Source: an uncultured Rikenella sp. (lineage in GTDB: Bacteria; Bacteroidota; Bacteroidia; Bacteroidales; Rikenellaceae). From it: a stretch of DNA of 64,000 nt. Below are positions 8,539 to 20,808 of the stretch, piece by piece (the first letter of the stretch is position 1; each line of letters starts with the position of its first letter). Where the stretch lies: NCBI GenBank assembly GCA_947627885.1, contig CANQXP010000004.1:1-64000 (forward strand). Direction: 5' to 3'. Position numbers and translations under genes: made by a program. The notes under the pieces were generated by a model, which worked only from the letters and a program-made list of their open reading frames with translations, did not search any database and was not told where the DNA came from.

Positions 8539-9423
8539 ATGAGTACACTGATTAATACGAAATACGACCGCCGCAAGCGGCGCACGCAGGGCATAGCTTT
8601 CTGGGTGTTCCGGCTGATGAGCCTTGCGGTGGTGGCGATCCTGGTCTGGATCCTGGGATTCCTGGTGGTCAAGGGGATCGGTGTGGTGAACTGGGAGTTC
8701 CTTACCTCGATGCCGGAGGACGGCATGACCAAGGGGGGTATCCTGCCCGCCATCGTGGGTACCCTCTGCCTCGTTGCGGGGAGTATGGTTTTCGCCTTTC
8801 CGATCGGGGTGATGTCCGGGATTTACATCAACGAGTACGCGCCCAACAACTGGCTGGTGAAGTTCATCCGGGTGATGACCAATAATCTATCCAGCATCCC
8901 GTCGATCGTCTTCGGCCTGTTCGGGATGGCGCTGTTCGTCAACACGCTCGGTTTCGGGGACTCGATTCTGGCCGGGTCGCTGACCCTCGGCCTGCTGGTG
9001 CTGCCGGTGGTGATCCGCACTACGGAGGAGGCGTTGAAGGCGATCGACAACAGTTACCGCAACGCCTCGCTGGCGCTGGGGGCCACTAAGTTGCAAACCA
9101 TACGCAAGGTGGTGCTGCCGATGGCATTCCCGAACATCATCACGGGGCTGATCCTCTCGGTGGGGCGCGTGTCGGGCGAGACGGCGCCGATCCTTTTCAC
9201 GGTGGCGGCCTATTTCCTGCCGAAATTGCCCACAAGCATTTTCGATCAGGTGATGGCCCTGCCGTACCACCTCTACGTGCTGGCCACGAGCGGGACGGAT
9301 ATTCAGGCGTCGCGGCCCATGGCCTACGGAACGGCGCTGGTGCTGATCCTGATCGTGCTGCTGATCAACCTGCTGGCCAACGGCCTGCGGGCGTGGTTCG
9401 GCAAAAAAGTGAAAACCAACTAA
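8539..9423 (+). CDS. pstA: Phosphate ABC transporter permease PstA
   Basis: The second inner-membrane subunit of the phosphate importer. TM1 is at residues ~24-50, and the permease core carries the EAA-type loop [20 protein letters not shown] near 175-195, which docks on PstB. The 294-aa length is normal for PstA. It lacks the large periplasmic insert of its PstC partner. pstB follows within 20 bases, so the two are co-transcribed. Confidence 0.95.
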   Translation: MSTLINTKYDRRKRRTQGIAFWVFRLMSLAVVAILVWILGFLVVKGIGVVNWEFLTSMPEDGMTKGGILPAIVGTLCLVAGSMVFAFPIGVMSGIYINEYAPNNWLVKFIRVMTNNLSSIPSIVFGLFGMALFVNTLGFGDSILAGSLTLGLLVLPVVIRTTEEALKAIDNSYRNASLALGATKLQTIRKVVLPMAFPNIITGLILSVGRVSGETAPILFTVAAYFLPKLPTSIFDQVMALPYHLYVLATSGTDIQASRPMAYGTALVLILIVLLINLLANGLRAWFGKKVKTN

Positions 9424-9440
9424 TCAATTTCGGATACGTT

Positions 9441-10202
9441 TTGGAAAATCAAACAATCATTTCGGCGCAGGGGGTCAATTTCTGGTATGGCGATTACCAT
9501 GCCCTGCGCGATATTTCGCTGGATATGGAGGCCCACACGGTCACGGCGTTCATCGGCCCGTCGGGCTGCGGGAAATCGACTTTCCTGCGTCTGCTGAACC
9601 GCATGAACGACCTGGTGGACGGCGCCCGGCTGGAGGGACGCATCCTGATCGAGGGGGAGGATATTTACGCGCGGGGAGTGATGGTGGACGAGCTGCGAAA
9701 GCGGGTGGGCATGGTGTTCCAGAAGCCCAATCCATTCCCGAAGACCATTTTCGAGAATATCGCCTACGGCCTGCGGGTGAACGGGGTGCGCGACAAGGCG
9801 TTCATCGAGAGCCGGGTGGAGGAGTCGCTCAAAGGTGCGGCGCTGTGGGGCGAGGTGAAAGATAAGCTCAAAAAGCCGGCTTTCGAGCTCTCCGGCGGCC
9901 AACAGCAGCGGCTTTGCATTGCGCGGGCGCTGGCCGTGCAGCCGTCGATCCTGCTGATGGACGAGCCGGCCTCGGCGTTGGACCCGATCTCGACCTCGAA
10001 GATCGAGGAGTTGATCTACGAGCTGAAAACGGAGTATACGATCGTGATCGTGACCCATAACATGCAGCAGGCGGCGCGGGTGTCGGACCGTACGGCGTTT
10101 TTCTACCTGGGAGAGCTGATCGAGTACGACGAAACCAAAAAGATCTTCCTGAACCCGGAGAAAGCTCAGACGCAGAACTATATCACGGGCCGGTTCGGGT
10201 AG
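9441..10202 (+). CDS. pstB: Phosphate ABC transporter ATP-binding protein PstB
   Basis: The cytoplasmic ATPase that drives phosphate import. Walker [11 protein letters not shown]-loop, signature [15 protein letters not shown], Walker [13 protein letters not shown] and H-loop VTHNMQQ are all present and in order. The start is uncertain: no ATG fits. A TTG at 9441 gives [17 protein letters not shown], aligning with the usual PstB N-terminus, so I place the start there; a GTG near 9393 would overlap pstA by 30 bases. From the TTG the protein is 253 aa, the normal length. Confidence 0.93.
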   Translation: MENQTIISAQGVNFWYGDYHALRDISLDMEAHTVTAFIGPSGCGKSTFLRLLNRMNDLVDGARLEGRILIEGEDIYARGVMVDELRKRVGMVFQKPNPFPKTIFENIAYGLRVNGVRDKAFIESRVEESLKGAALWGEVKDKLKKPAFELSGGQQQRLCIARALAVQPSILLMDEPASALDPISTSKIEELIYELKTEYTIVIVTHNMQQAARVSDRTAFFYLGELIEYDETKKIFLNPEKAQTQNYITGRFG

Positions 10203-10203
10203 T

Positions 10204-10426
10204 CGTACGTTTGTTCCAATAGGTTCTGCGTCAGCGGTCGGCCCAAACCGACGCCGCAGCCGAGAAACAAACGGGCTTGCACGCTTGGCCGAGGCCCCGC
10301 GAGGAAGACCGAAGGTTGACGCGAAGCCAAAACGGGCGACGCGAAGGTAACGGCTGCAACTTAGGTTTACAGCCCGGCTGGAGTGCTCGGCGGCACCGCT
10401 GTCTCCGGAACAACGAGTGTATATTA
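10204..10426. repeat. Repeat element between pstB and phoU
   Basis: The edges TACGTTTGTTCC (10206-10217) and GGAACAACGAGTGTA (10407-10421) are imperfect inverted repeats. Bases 10351-10406 are an inverted copy (about 85% by eye) of 8353-8412, so one module flanks the pstA-pstB pair in opposite orientations. No gene is seen. Confidence 0.55.
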
Positions 10427-10450
10427 ATTTTTTCATTAAAAGAACAGACA

Positions 10451-11140
10451 ATGAAACAGACGGAAATAGAGATTAAAGCGCTGAAAAGCCGGCTGGCCGA
10501 TATGTGGTCGCTGGTCGAGCAGCAGGTGCGCAAGAGCTTCGAGGCGGTGACCGCTTTCGACCAAGACCTGGCCCACGAGATCATCTCGCGCGAGAAAAGC
10601 GTCAATGCGCAGGAACTGGTCGTAGACCACCATTGCGAGAATTTTATCGCCCTGTTCAACCCGGTAGCCGTCGACCTGCGTTTCGTGCTGTCGCTGCTCA
10701 AGATCAATAACAACCTGGAGCGGATCGGCGATTTCGCCGAAAGCATCGCCCTGTTCGTGGCCCATAACCAGACCAAGGCAATAGCCCCGGAGTTGGCCAA
10801 GCAGCTTCAGCTCAAGCGGATGTTCGATACGGTGCTCAAGATGATGGAGCAGGCCCGCACGGCACTGGCCAAGGAGGACAGCCGGCTGGCCAGCCGGGTG
10901 CTGGGGCTCGATGACGTGGTGGACCTGATCCACCGCGACGCCGTGCCGGTGCTGGCCGCCTACATTACGGCGCATCCGGACGAAACGGTCGAGGTGATGG
11001 GCATCCACAATGTCGTGCGGCGGGTGGAGCGGATGGGCGACCGCCTGAGCAACATTGCCGAGGACGTCGTCTTCTACGTCGACGCCAAAGAGCTGCGCCA
11101 CACGGCCTACACGCAGCTTCCGAAGGAAGAAAAAAACTGA
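10451..11140 (+). CDS. phoU: Phosphate transport regulator PhoU
   Basis: A cytoplasmic all-helical protein that couples the Pst transporter to phosphate signalling and damps uptake. The 229 residues hold two PhoU three-helix repeats; the metal-binding E/DxxxD-type motifs show as ERIGDFAESIA in the first and ERMGDRLSNIAEDV in the second. The start is the ATG at 10451 (MKQTEIEIKALKS); upstream codons in frame lie in repeat DNA. It closes the phosphate cluster. No PhoR/PhoB pair is visible in the window. Confidence 0.95.
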   Translation: MKQTEIEIKALKSRLADMWSLVEQQVRKSFEAVTAFDQDLAHEIISREKSVNAQELVVDHHCENFIALFNPVAVDLRFVLSLLKINNNLERIGDFAESIALFVAHNQTKAIAPELAKQLQLKRMFDTVLKMMEQARTALAKEDSRLASRVLGLDDVVDLIHRDAVPVLAAYITAHPDETVEVMGIHNVVRRVERMGDRLSNIAEDVVFYVDAKELRHTAYTQLPKEEKN

Positions 11141-11168
11141 CGTTCCGGCGGAATCGGATAAAAATGAT

Positions 11169-11176
11169 TACATTTG
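11169..11176 (+). promoter_or_regulatory. -7 promoter element for the FKBP gene
   Basis: TACATTTG matches TAnnTTTG, 45 bases before the ATG at 11222. It overlaps the upstream in-frame ATG at 11174 and so rules that start out. Confidence 0.6.
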
Positions 11177-11221
11177 CGTCTGACTTTGAATTTAATAACC
11201 AATCATATTTCTATTCAGACC

Positions 11222-11908
11222 ATGAAAAAACTTTTTATCCTCGCCGCCGCTTCGGTCGCTTCCGTATCGGCTATGAGTTCCTGCGGCCAGGGGAATGCGA
11301 AATTGGCCACTTACGAAGATACGCTGGCTTATGCCATCGGGACCGACCTCGGCAGCATGGCTTTCCAGTTCGATTCGACGATGAACCCCGATATCCTGGC
11401 GGCCGCCGTTAAAGACGTTTTTACCAAGAAAAGCGCCATGACCCGCGAAGAGGCCGGGGCTTTCATCCAGGAATATATGACCGTAGGCCTGGCCCGCAAG
11501 AACGAAGCCGCCGGTAAGAAATTCATCGAGGAGGCTGTCAAGGACGGTGCGCAGACCTTGCCCAGCGGGTTGGCATACAAGATCGACAAACCGGGTTCTG
11601 ACCGCAAGGTGGCCTTAGGCGATTCGGTCTATGTGAAATACACGCTGACTTTGCCGAACGGCCAGGAACTGGAAAAATCACAGGAAGCGGTTCCGATGCT
11701 GCTTGAGGCTCCGTACCTGATTAAAGCATGGCTCGAAGGAGTGCCGCTGGTGGGCGAAGGCGGTAAGATCACGTTGTTTACCCCGGCCAGCCTCGCGTAC
11801 GGCGAACAGGGGAACCGCGGGATCGCTCCGAACCAGGCGCTGAAATTCGACATCGAAGTGGTGAAAGTGGTTCCGGGTACGCCCGATACCATGCCTGCCG
11901 ATAAGTAG
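11222..11908 (+). CDS. FKBP-type peptidyl-prolyl isomerase, lipoprotein
   Basis: A cell-envelope folding enzyme that isomerises X-Pro bonds. It starts MKKLFILAAASVASVSAMSS and then Cys21, a lipobox, so it should be a lipoprotein. Residues ~35-115 fit the FKBP_N dimerisation helices. Residues ~130-220 form the FKBP_C catalytic domain with GDSVYVKYTL, WLEGVPLVGEGGK, FTPASLAYGEQG and ALKFDIEVVKV. The length (228 aa) matches FkpA/Mip-like proteins. A promoter motif at 11169-11176 fixes the start. A terminator follows at 11935, so it is monocistronic. Confidence 0.92.
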   Translation: MKKLFILAAASVASVSAMSSCGQGNAKLATYEDTLAYAIGTDLGSMAFQFDSTMNPDILAAAVKDVFTKKSAMTREEAGAFIQEYMTVGLARKNEAAGKKFIEEAVKDGAQTLPSGLAYKIDKPGSDRKVALGDSVYVKYTLTLPNGQELEKSQEAVPMLLEAPYLIKAWLEGVPLVGEGGKITLFTPASLAYGEQGNRGIAPNQALKFDIEVVKVVPGTPDTMPADK

Positions 11909-11934
11909 GCCATCGCCATACCGGAAACAGGGGG

Positions 11935-11974
11935 CGGGTTCCCGTGCATTAGGCGCGGGAACCCGTTCCTTTTT
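11935..11974 (+). terminator. Rho-independent terminator after the FKBP gene
   Basis: CGGGTTCCCG (11935-11944) pairs with CGGGAACCCG (11956-11965), followed by TTCCTTTTT. Confidence 0.85.
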
Positions 11975-12030
11975 GTCCGCCGTTTGCTATTCAGTCGGAA
12001 AAACGCTACCTTTACCCTCAACAACCGATA

Positions 12031-12483
12031 ATGAATCGTATGAGAAAAGCTGAGATACATACCGCAAAAGGGGTGATGAAGGTGGAGTTCTACGAGCAGG
12101 ACGCTCCGGGAACGGTGGATAATTTCTGTAAACTGGCCGAAAGCGGATTTTACGACGGGCTGACTTTTCACCGCGTGATCCCGGATTTCGTCATCCAGGG
12201 CGGTTGCCCGAAGGGCGACGGGACAGGGGGGCCGGGCTATACCATCCGGTGCGAGACATCGGGAGGGCACCAGTACCATGACCGAGGCGTGCTTTCCATG
12301 GCCCATGCCGGGCGAAATACGGGCGGCTCGCAGTTTTTTATTTGCCACAACCGCGAGAACACGGCGCATCTGGACGGGGTTCATACCTGTTTCGGGCGCG
12401 TGTACGAAGGGTTGGACGTGATCGACGATATTCGTCCGGGGGATGTGATCGAGAAGGTCGTTATACTGGACGATGCTCAATAG
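12031..12483 (+). CDS. Cyclophilin-type peptidyl-prolyl isomerase
   Basis: A peptidyl-prolyl cis-trans isomerase of the cyclophilin fold. It has no signal peptide, so it is probably cytoplasmic (PpiB-like). Family motifs are clear: [13 protein letters not shown] with the catalytic Arg, GSQFFIC, and [12 protein letters not shown]. The usual active-site Trp position is occupied by His in [11 protein letters not shown], as in many bacterial members. The start is ATG 12031 or 12040 (MRKAEIHT). A near-consensus -7 element (TACCTTTA) lies at 12007-12014. At 150 aa it is a minimal single-domain cyclophilin. Confidence 0.93.
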   Translation: MNRMRKAEIHTAKGVMKVEFYEQDAPGTVDNFCKLAESGFYDGLTFHRVIPDFVIQGGCPKGDGTGGPGYTIRCETSGGHQYHDRGVLSMAHAGRNTGGSQFFICHNRENTAHLDGVHTCFGRVYEGLDVIDDIRPGDVIEKVVILDDAQ

Positions 12484-12515
12484 ATGGATTGTAAAATACT
12501 AAGAAAGAACGAGAT

Positions 12516-12950
12516 ATGGATTTTGAAGTAACTGTGCACATGCTTCTGCCGCTGGTAACGGGCCAGAGCGCCCGCGGCGAGTGGAAAAAACAGGATGTGA
12601 TTTTCGACCTGCCGGGCGAATTCAACCGGAAACTCTGCGTAGGATTCTGGAACGACCGCGCCGTGGACGCCGCGGCTCTGAGGCCGGGTGACCGGGTGGC
12701 CTTGAGCGTTAATGTCGAGTCCAGGGAATATAACGGGCGTTGGTATACCGAAGTGCGGGCCTGGCGGATGAACCGCCTCGACGCGCAGGCGGGTGCCGGT
12801 GCCGGTGCTCCGGCGGGGGCCTATCCTCCACCGTATCCGCCCGCAGATCCGGCTTCGGGCGGGCAGCAGCCTTACCAACAGGCCTCGCAACCGTCACAAC
12901 CGGCTTCGCAGCCGACTTCGGCGGCGGATGTGGACGACCTGCCTTTTTAA
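12516..12950 (+). CDS. DUF3127 domain protein (OB-fold-like)
   Basis: Residues 1-85 match the Bacteroidetes DUF3127 family, an SSB-like beta-rich domain (VTGQSARGEWKKQDVIFDLPG, then RPGDRVALSVNVESREYNGR and YTEVRAWRM). The remaining ~55 residues are a low-complexity Pro/Gln/Ser/Ala tail ending in the acidic DVDDLPF. This layout resembles SSB, whose acidic tip (DDDIPF in E. coli) recruits partner proteins. DNA binding is inference; the family is uncharacterised. It lies 32 bases after the cyclophilin gene and is probably co-transcribed. Confidence 0.85.
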   Translation: MDFEVTVHMLLPLVTGQSARGEWKKQDVIFDLPGEFNRKLCVGFWNDRAVDAAALRPGDRVALSVNVESREYNGRWYTEVRAWRMNRLDAQAGAGAGAPAGAYPPPYPPADPASGGQQPYQQASQPSQPASQPTSAADVDDLPF

Positions 12951-12979
12951 ACGATCTGTTCCGGGCCTTTGTCCGGGAA

Positions 12980-13029
12980 AAGCGGCACGCCCGCAAGGTT
13001 TCCGATGAAACCTTGCGGGCGTGCCGCTT
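12980..13029. terminator. Perfect 22-bp hairpin, probable bidirectional terminator
   Basis: Bases 12980-13001 are exactly complementary to 13008-13029 around a 6-base loop (CCGATG). On the minus strand the stem is followed by TTTT. It lies 30 bases after the DUF3127 stop and directly after the FISUMP-like fragment on the other strand, whose open frame runs on through the hairpin. Confidence 0.7.
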
Positions 13030-13046
13030 GGGGGGAACAGGGTGTC

Positions 13047-13241
13047 GATAAATGCTTGGAGGCACCGCACCTGAAGGCCGTTGGCGCGGTTAGTCGTGTT
13101 GCTGGGATTGAGGCCCGACGGGTTGAAGTTCAAGTACATGCCGTTGGAACCACTGACCGACGACGACCAGCTGTACCCGTTGCTGCCGACGCTCCATAGC
13201 GCTCCCTCGTTGCTGCCGCGGTTGCCCGGGACTCTTGCTGA
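13047..13241 (-). pseudogene. Asn-rich FISUMP-type domain fragment (no start)
   Basis: Read on the minus strand this encodes NRGSNEGALWSVGSNGYSW, then VSGSNGMYLNFNPSG, NPSNTTNRANGLQVRCLQAF. This is the classic end of a FISUMP domain as found in many Prevotella and Bacteroides surface proteins. About 65 codons are recognisable. There is no start, and upstream codons (13242-13430) do not look like the rest of a domain. The frame has no stop at the usual place and runs into the hairpin at 12980-13029. Its sequence type differs from cassettes 1-3 and it lacks their 29-bp 3' block. Eight or more Asn codons sit at positions that vary between family members. Confidence 0.65.
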
Positions 13242-13427
13242 GTCCGCAGCCCCTTGTCGGATAGCTCCCGTGAAAAACACCCGGAATTATCCTGCCGGTT
13301 CCGATTGGGCCCGGCGCGTAACTGATTCCCCGGAGGGTCAGTGGACTGCTGAATTTATCGCCCGCTCTGCCTGCGGCCGGCCTTGGGCGCGACCGTGCAG
13401 GCACTCCGGAGCCATCCTGTTCGATAT

Positions 13428-13802
13428 CTATAAGCCCAGTTCGGTGCGCTGCCATTTCGGCAGCGAAGCCGCTACCAAGGCATAGGAGTGGTCGATCATC
13501 TCCCGGATATCCGCATCGGTGAGGTGCGGGCCGGTCAGGAACACCCCGTTCCAGCAGCGTTTGTTCATGTGCCATCCCGGTTCGATCTCCTCCGGATAGC
13601 GATTCCTCAGCTCCAACGCGCGTTCAGGGTCGCATTTGAGTAGAAAATAATCGGGTCGTTCCAAGGAGCATAGAGCGAATATTTTCCCCTGTTTAGCTGC
13701 GGTGTCCCCCACGCGGAAGACCATATGTTCTTCCCCGAACGGGAATGCCTCGGTCACATACGGTTTCGCGAGGCAGTAGTCGCGTATCTCTTCGATATTC
13801 AT
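13428..13802 (-). CDS. MmcQ/YjbR family protein
   Basis: A small protein of the MmcQ/YjbR family (CyaY-like fold), sometimes proposed to bind DNA, with no firmly known function. The 124 residues have the family pattern: EIRDYCLAKPYVTEAFPFG near the N-terminus, VFRVGD, the conserved KCDPERA segment, and HMNKRCWNGVFL. It lies 80 bases after purL in the same direction, but the purL terminator between them suggests a separate transcript. Confidence 0.88.
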   Translation of the reverse strand: MNIEEIRDYCLAKPYVTEAFPFGEEHMVFRVGDTAAKQGKIFALCSLERPDYFLLKCDPERALELRNRYPEEIEPGWHMNKRCWNGVFLTGPHLTDADIREMIDHSYALVAASLPKWQRTELGL

Positions 13803-13814
13803 AGGTTAGACGGA

Positions 13815-13849
13815 TAAAAAAGTCATTGGCGAACCTTTCGCCAATGACT
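13815..13849 (-). terminator. Rho-independent terminator of purL
   Basis: AGTCATTGGCGA (13821-13832) pairs perfectly with 13838-13849 around ACCTT. On the minus strand the stem is followed by a T run (the A run at 13815-13820). Confidence 0.88.
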
Positions 13850-13881
13850 CGGATATTAAAACGATATGAATGTACGGTCGT

Positions 13882-17622
<3,741 letters not shown>

Positions 17623-17645
17623 GTGATGGTGTTAATTTCAGTCTC

Positions 17646-17653
17646 CAAATATA
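17646..17653 (-). promoter_or_regulatory. -7 promoter element of purL
   Basis: On the minus strand this reads TATATTTG, a full match to TAnnTTTG, 24 bases before the purL ATG. No -33 TTG is evident and no purine-riboswitch-like leader fits in this short UTR. Confidence 0.6.
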
Positions 17654-17781
17654 CGGCTTTTTCCTGATTTTATGGCAGTGGGGCGGCTCTCCGGGCCAAA
17701 AGTGAAACGTTTCGCCCCGCTCCTGCCGCGCGTGTGCGGGCAGGGCGGGGCGGAAGATAGCGCCGGGACGGGAGAGGGGCT

Positions 17782-18819
17782 CTATTTGACCCGCAGCCGC
17801 TGTCCCAGCCGTAGGGTGCTGTTGCGGTCGATGCCGTTGAGCTGGCAGATTTTGGCGACGGTGGTGCCGTAACGGGGTGCGATGCGACCCAATATGTCTC
17901 CTTTCTTCACGATATGGTAGACCGGGCCGCTGCCAGCAGGCTTGGGCTGCGCGGCGCGGATCGTGGTGGAATCGTCGGCTGCGGCCAGTAAGGCGTTGGC
18001 GATGTCCTGGTCGTCGGTATCGTCCTCGTCGAGCAGCTCCGAAGCCCGCGAGTGGATGTTGAAGAAGGAGCGTTCCAGCGCGAAGGTCTGGTATTTGAGC
18101 ATCCCTTTTTCGAAATCGAAAAGGAATTCGGGGTCGAAGCTCTGGTCGAAATAGCGCGTTTCGAAATGGAGGTGCGGCCCGAACGCCCGCCCGGTCTGGC
18201 CCACGTAGCCGATCACCTGCCCGGTCTTGACGTAGTCGCCGACCCGGACGTTCAGTTTGGAGAGGTGGGCATGCCATGTCTCCAGTCCGTTCGGATGCCG
18301 GATGATGACCAGGTTGCCGAAGCCGCCGGTGTTATATTTGGAGTAGCGCACTTTGCCGTCGAAAGCGGCCAGCACCGGCTCGCCGACTTTCATCGGCACG
18401 TCGATGCCGTTGTGGCTCCTGCGCCTGCGCGGGCCGTATTTCGAGAGCACTTTGCCCTGCACCGGACAGCAGAACTGGCCGAGGCTGTCGATCAGCTTGA
18501 GGTCGACGACCTGCGGCAGGTCGTTCAGCTCGACGGTGCGGTAGGAGAATACCGACGCAGTGTCCCAATGGTTGCGGTAAACGGGCAGCTCGTCCATCCG
18601 GTTGAGCGACGGACGGTAGTATTCCCAGGTATTGTTGCTGAAAATGATGACTTTGGTTTCCGGGTCGGGCGTGGCGATGGTGTCCATCGGCCGGCGGGGC
18701 AGATCTTCGATCTTGGGCGCCGCCGGGGGGCCTGTGCGTCTCCGCTGGCCGTGGGCTGCGGTGAGGGTCAGCAGGACGGTCGCCAGCAGGGCGGGGTAGA
18801 GGATGGGTAGTCTGCGCAT
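17782..18819 (-). CDS. Secreted M23 peptidase with C-terminal LysM
   Basis: A LytM/NlpD-type zinc endopeptidase, predicted to cut peptidoglycan cross-links or to activate amidases. From ATG 18819 the protein is 345 aa with a signal peptide (MRRLPILYPALLATVLLTL..AHGQ). The M23 domain has both zinc motifs: HNGIDVP (HxxxD) and HLHFE (HxH), plus WHAHLSK. A LysM domain closes the protein (YHIVKKGDILGRIAPRYG..RLGQRLRVK). An in-frame TTG at 18852 would add 11 residues ahead of the signal peptide and is less likely. It is the last gene of the ettA-lipoprotein-hisS operon (50 bases after hisS). Confidence 0.93.
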   Translation of the reverse strand: MRRLPILYPALLATVLLTLTAAHGQRRRTGPPAAPKIEDLPRRPMDTIATPDPETKVIIFSNNTWEYYRPSLNRMDELPVYRNHWDTASVFSYRTVELNDLPQVVDLKLIDSLGQFCCPVQGKVLSKYGPRRRRSHNGIDVPMKVGEPVLAAFDGKVRYSKYNTGGFGNLVIIRHPNGLETWHAHLSKLNVRVGDYVKTGQVIGYVGQTGRAFGPHLHFETRYFDQSFDPEFLFDFEKGMLKYQTFALERSFFNIHSRASELLDEDDTDDQDIANALLAAADDSTTIRAAQPKPAGSGPVYHIVKKGDILGRIAPRYGTTVAKICQLNGIDRNSTLRLGQRLRVK

Positions 18820-18869
18820 GCGTAGGTGGTTGGAGTCGTTTGCCAAAGGCAAACGGAATGTAGCGGGGT

Positions 18870-20252
18870 TTATTGTTCCAGGAAAGCGGGAATTTCGCCG
18901 AAAGGCACCGGTGTCTGTTCGCCCGTCATGATGTTCTTTACCGTGGCGGTCTGCGAGGCCACCTCGCTTTCGCCGACGAACACCATGTAGAGTATCCCGC
19001 GTTTCTGCGCGTAATCGAATTGCTTTTTCATCTTCACGGTTTCCGGGTAGATCTCCGCGGCGATGCCGGCTTTCCGTACTTCGGCCATCAGTTTCAGGGC
19101 GGCGAGTTCTTCGCCGCCGCCGAAATTGACGAACAGGGCGCGCACGCTTTGCGTGGTCTCGGCCGGGAAGAGGTCAAGCCCCAGCAGGACGTCGTAAATG
19201 CGGTCAGCCCCGAAACTGATCCCCACGCCGGAGGTGTCGGGCATGCCGAAAATGCCGGTCAGGTCGTCGTACCGTCCGCCGCCGCAGATGCTTCCCATCG
19301 GGAAGTCCATGGCTTTGACTTCGAAAATAGCGCCGGTATAGTAGTTGAGACCACGAGCAAGGGACAAATCCAGCTCCACAGGTAGGGTAACGCCCAAAGC
19401 CTCGGTGTAGTCGAGGATGGTCGTGACCTCTTCGATTCCTTTGGCTCCCGTAGGCGAGTGCATAGCTATGGCTTCGGTAATTTTGGCGAGTTTGGCCCGG
19501 TTATCACCCGTGAGTTCGAGGATGGGCCGCAGTTTGGCGATGGCCTCTGCACCGAGTCCCCGCTCGGCGAGTTCTTCGTTTACCGCGTCGATGCCGATCT
19601 TGTCCAGCTTGTCGATCGCCATGGTGATCTCCATCATCTTGTCGGCGTGGCCGATGGTTTCGGAGATGCCGTAGAGTATCTTGCGGTTGTTGATCTTGAG
19701 GGTCACGCGGATCTTCAGCGCCGCGAAAACATCCTGTACGATCTGGATCAGCTCCACTTCGTTCAGCAGCGACTTAGTCCCCACCACATCCACGTCGCAC
19801 TGGTAAAACTCCCGGTAACGCCCTTTCTGGGGCCGGTCGGCGCGCCACACCGGCTGGATCTGGTATCGTTTGAACGGGAACACCAGCTCGTTCTGATGCT
19901 GTACGACGTACCGGGCGAAAGGCACGGTCAGGTCGTACCGCAATCCCTTTTCGCAGATTTTGGTACCCAGCACCGACGGGTTGTCGCTCTCGACGGCGGC
20001 CTGCACCTCTTCCGGCTCGATGCCTTTGAGGAAATTCCCGGAGTTCAGGACTTTGAACAGCAGTTTGTCGCCCTCCTCGCCGTATTTGCCGAGCAGGGTG
20101 GAAAGGTTCTCCATGCTGGGGGTTTCGAGGGGCTGGAAGCCGTAGCGCCGGAAGACGCTCTTGATGGTGTCGAACAGGTAGTTGCGCCTTGCCATTTCGA
20201 CGGGCGAGAAGTCGCGCGTGCCTTTGGGTATGGATGGTTTCTGGATGGCCAT
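18870..20252 (-). CDS. hisS: Histidyl-tRNA synthetase
   Basis: Charges tRNA-His; a class IIa synthetase. Motif 1 is in the N-terminal GTRDFSP..R region, motif 2 is [21 protein letters not shown], and the histidine signature [13 protein letters not shown] and motif 3 ([11 protein letters not shown]) follow. The C-terminal anticodon-binding domain covers the last ~95 residues. At 460 aa it is slightly longer than E. coli HisS (424), as usual in Bacteroidetes. It starts 3 bases after the upstream lipoprotein gene, so the two are tightly linked. Confidence 0.97.
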   Translation of the reverse strand: MAIQKPSIPKGTRDFSPVEMARRNYLFDTIKSVFRRYGFQPLETPSMENLSTLLGKYGEEGDKLLFKVLNSGNFLKGIEPEEVQAAVESDNPSVLGTKICEKGLRYDLTVPFARYVVQHQNELVFPFKRYQIQPVWRADRPQKGRYREFYQCDVDVVGTKSLLNEVELIQIVQDVFAALKIRVTLKINNRKILYGISETIGHADKMMEITMAIDKLDKIGIDAVNEELAERGLGAEAIAKLRPILELTGDNRAKLAKITEAIAMHSPTGAKGIEEVTTILDYTEALGVTLPVELDLSLARGLNYYTGAIFEVKAMDFPMGSICGGGRYDDLTGIFGMPDTSGVGISFGADRIYDVLLGLDLFPAETTQSVRALFVNFGGGEELAALKLMAEVRKAGIAAEIYPETVKMKKQFDYAQKRGILYMVFVGESEVASQTATVKNIMTGEQTPVPFGEIPAFLEQ

Positions 20253-20255
20253 TGC

Positions 20256-20801
20256 TTATTTAAAATATGCTTGTTTCTGAATCAGGTATTGCTTCCAGCC
20301 GATCCGCTCGGGACTTTGCAGTATGAGCGGATGGCCGGCGAGCTGACGTTTCAGCGACGGGTAGTCGCGGTCGAAAAAAAGGTCGGAAAGCTCATGCAGG
20401 GTCGCCGTATCTTCGACCGAGTAGGTATCGACTTGACGGTAGGGCTTGTTGTTCTTGGTCTCCGGATGAACCCAACCGACGAAGTAGCCGAAGTCGCTGC
20501 CGTCTTCTGCGATGCCCGAACTGATGAAAAAACTGTGGTCGGTGAACAGGTCGTCGACCGAGAGGGTGGGGGAGTTTTTCCGGAATCGATTGGCCAATAC
20601 GGCCTGTTCCCGCCACGGAAAGTTATCTACCGTTGCCAGGAAAGTTTCCCGGTCGGTCCGGCCCATGCGCTGAGCCGAGTCAGGATCGTTGTCAGCCTCC
20701 AGCCGTTGCCACACAAAGGCATCTACCGCCCGGTTAGCCGGTCCCGAGCGGCAGCTGTAAAATCCGAGCAGGCTGAAAAGTATATAGATCGCTTGTCTCA
20801 C
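20256..20801 (-). CDS. Predicted lipoprotein of unknown function
   Basis: Not recognised. The 181-aa product begins MRQAIYILFSLLGFYSC, with Cys17 as a probable lipidation site, so it should be anchored to the outer membrane or periplasmic face. The rest is charged and aromatic (DRETFLATVDNFPWREQ, FFISSGIAEDGSDFGYFVGW) with no repeat or catalytic motif that I know. It lies between ettA (7 bases) and hisS (3 bases) in one operon, which says little about its job since its neighbours are translation genes. Confidence 0.75.
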   Translation of the reverse strand: MRQAIYILFSLLGFYSCRSGPANRAVDAFVWQRLEADNDPDSAQRMGRTDRETFLATVDNFPWREQAVLANRFRKNSPTLSVDDLFTDHSFFISSGIAEDGSDFGYFVGWVHPETKNNKPYRQVDTYSVEDTATLHELSDLFFDRDYPSLKRQLAGHPLILQSPERIGWKQYLIQKQAYFK

Positions 20802-20808
20802 AGTCCGT

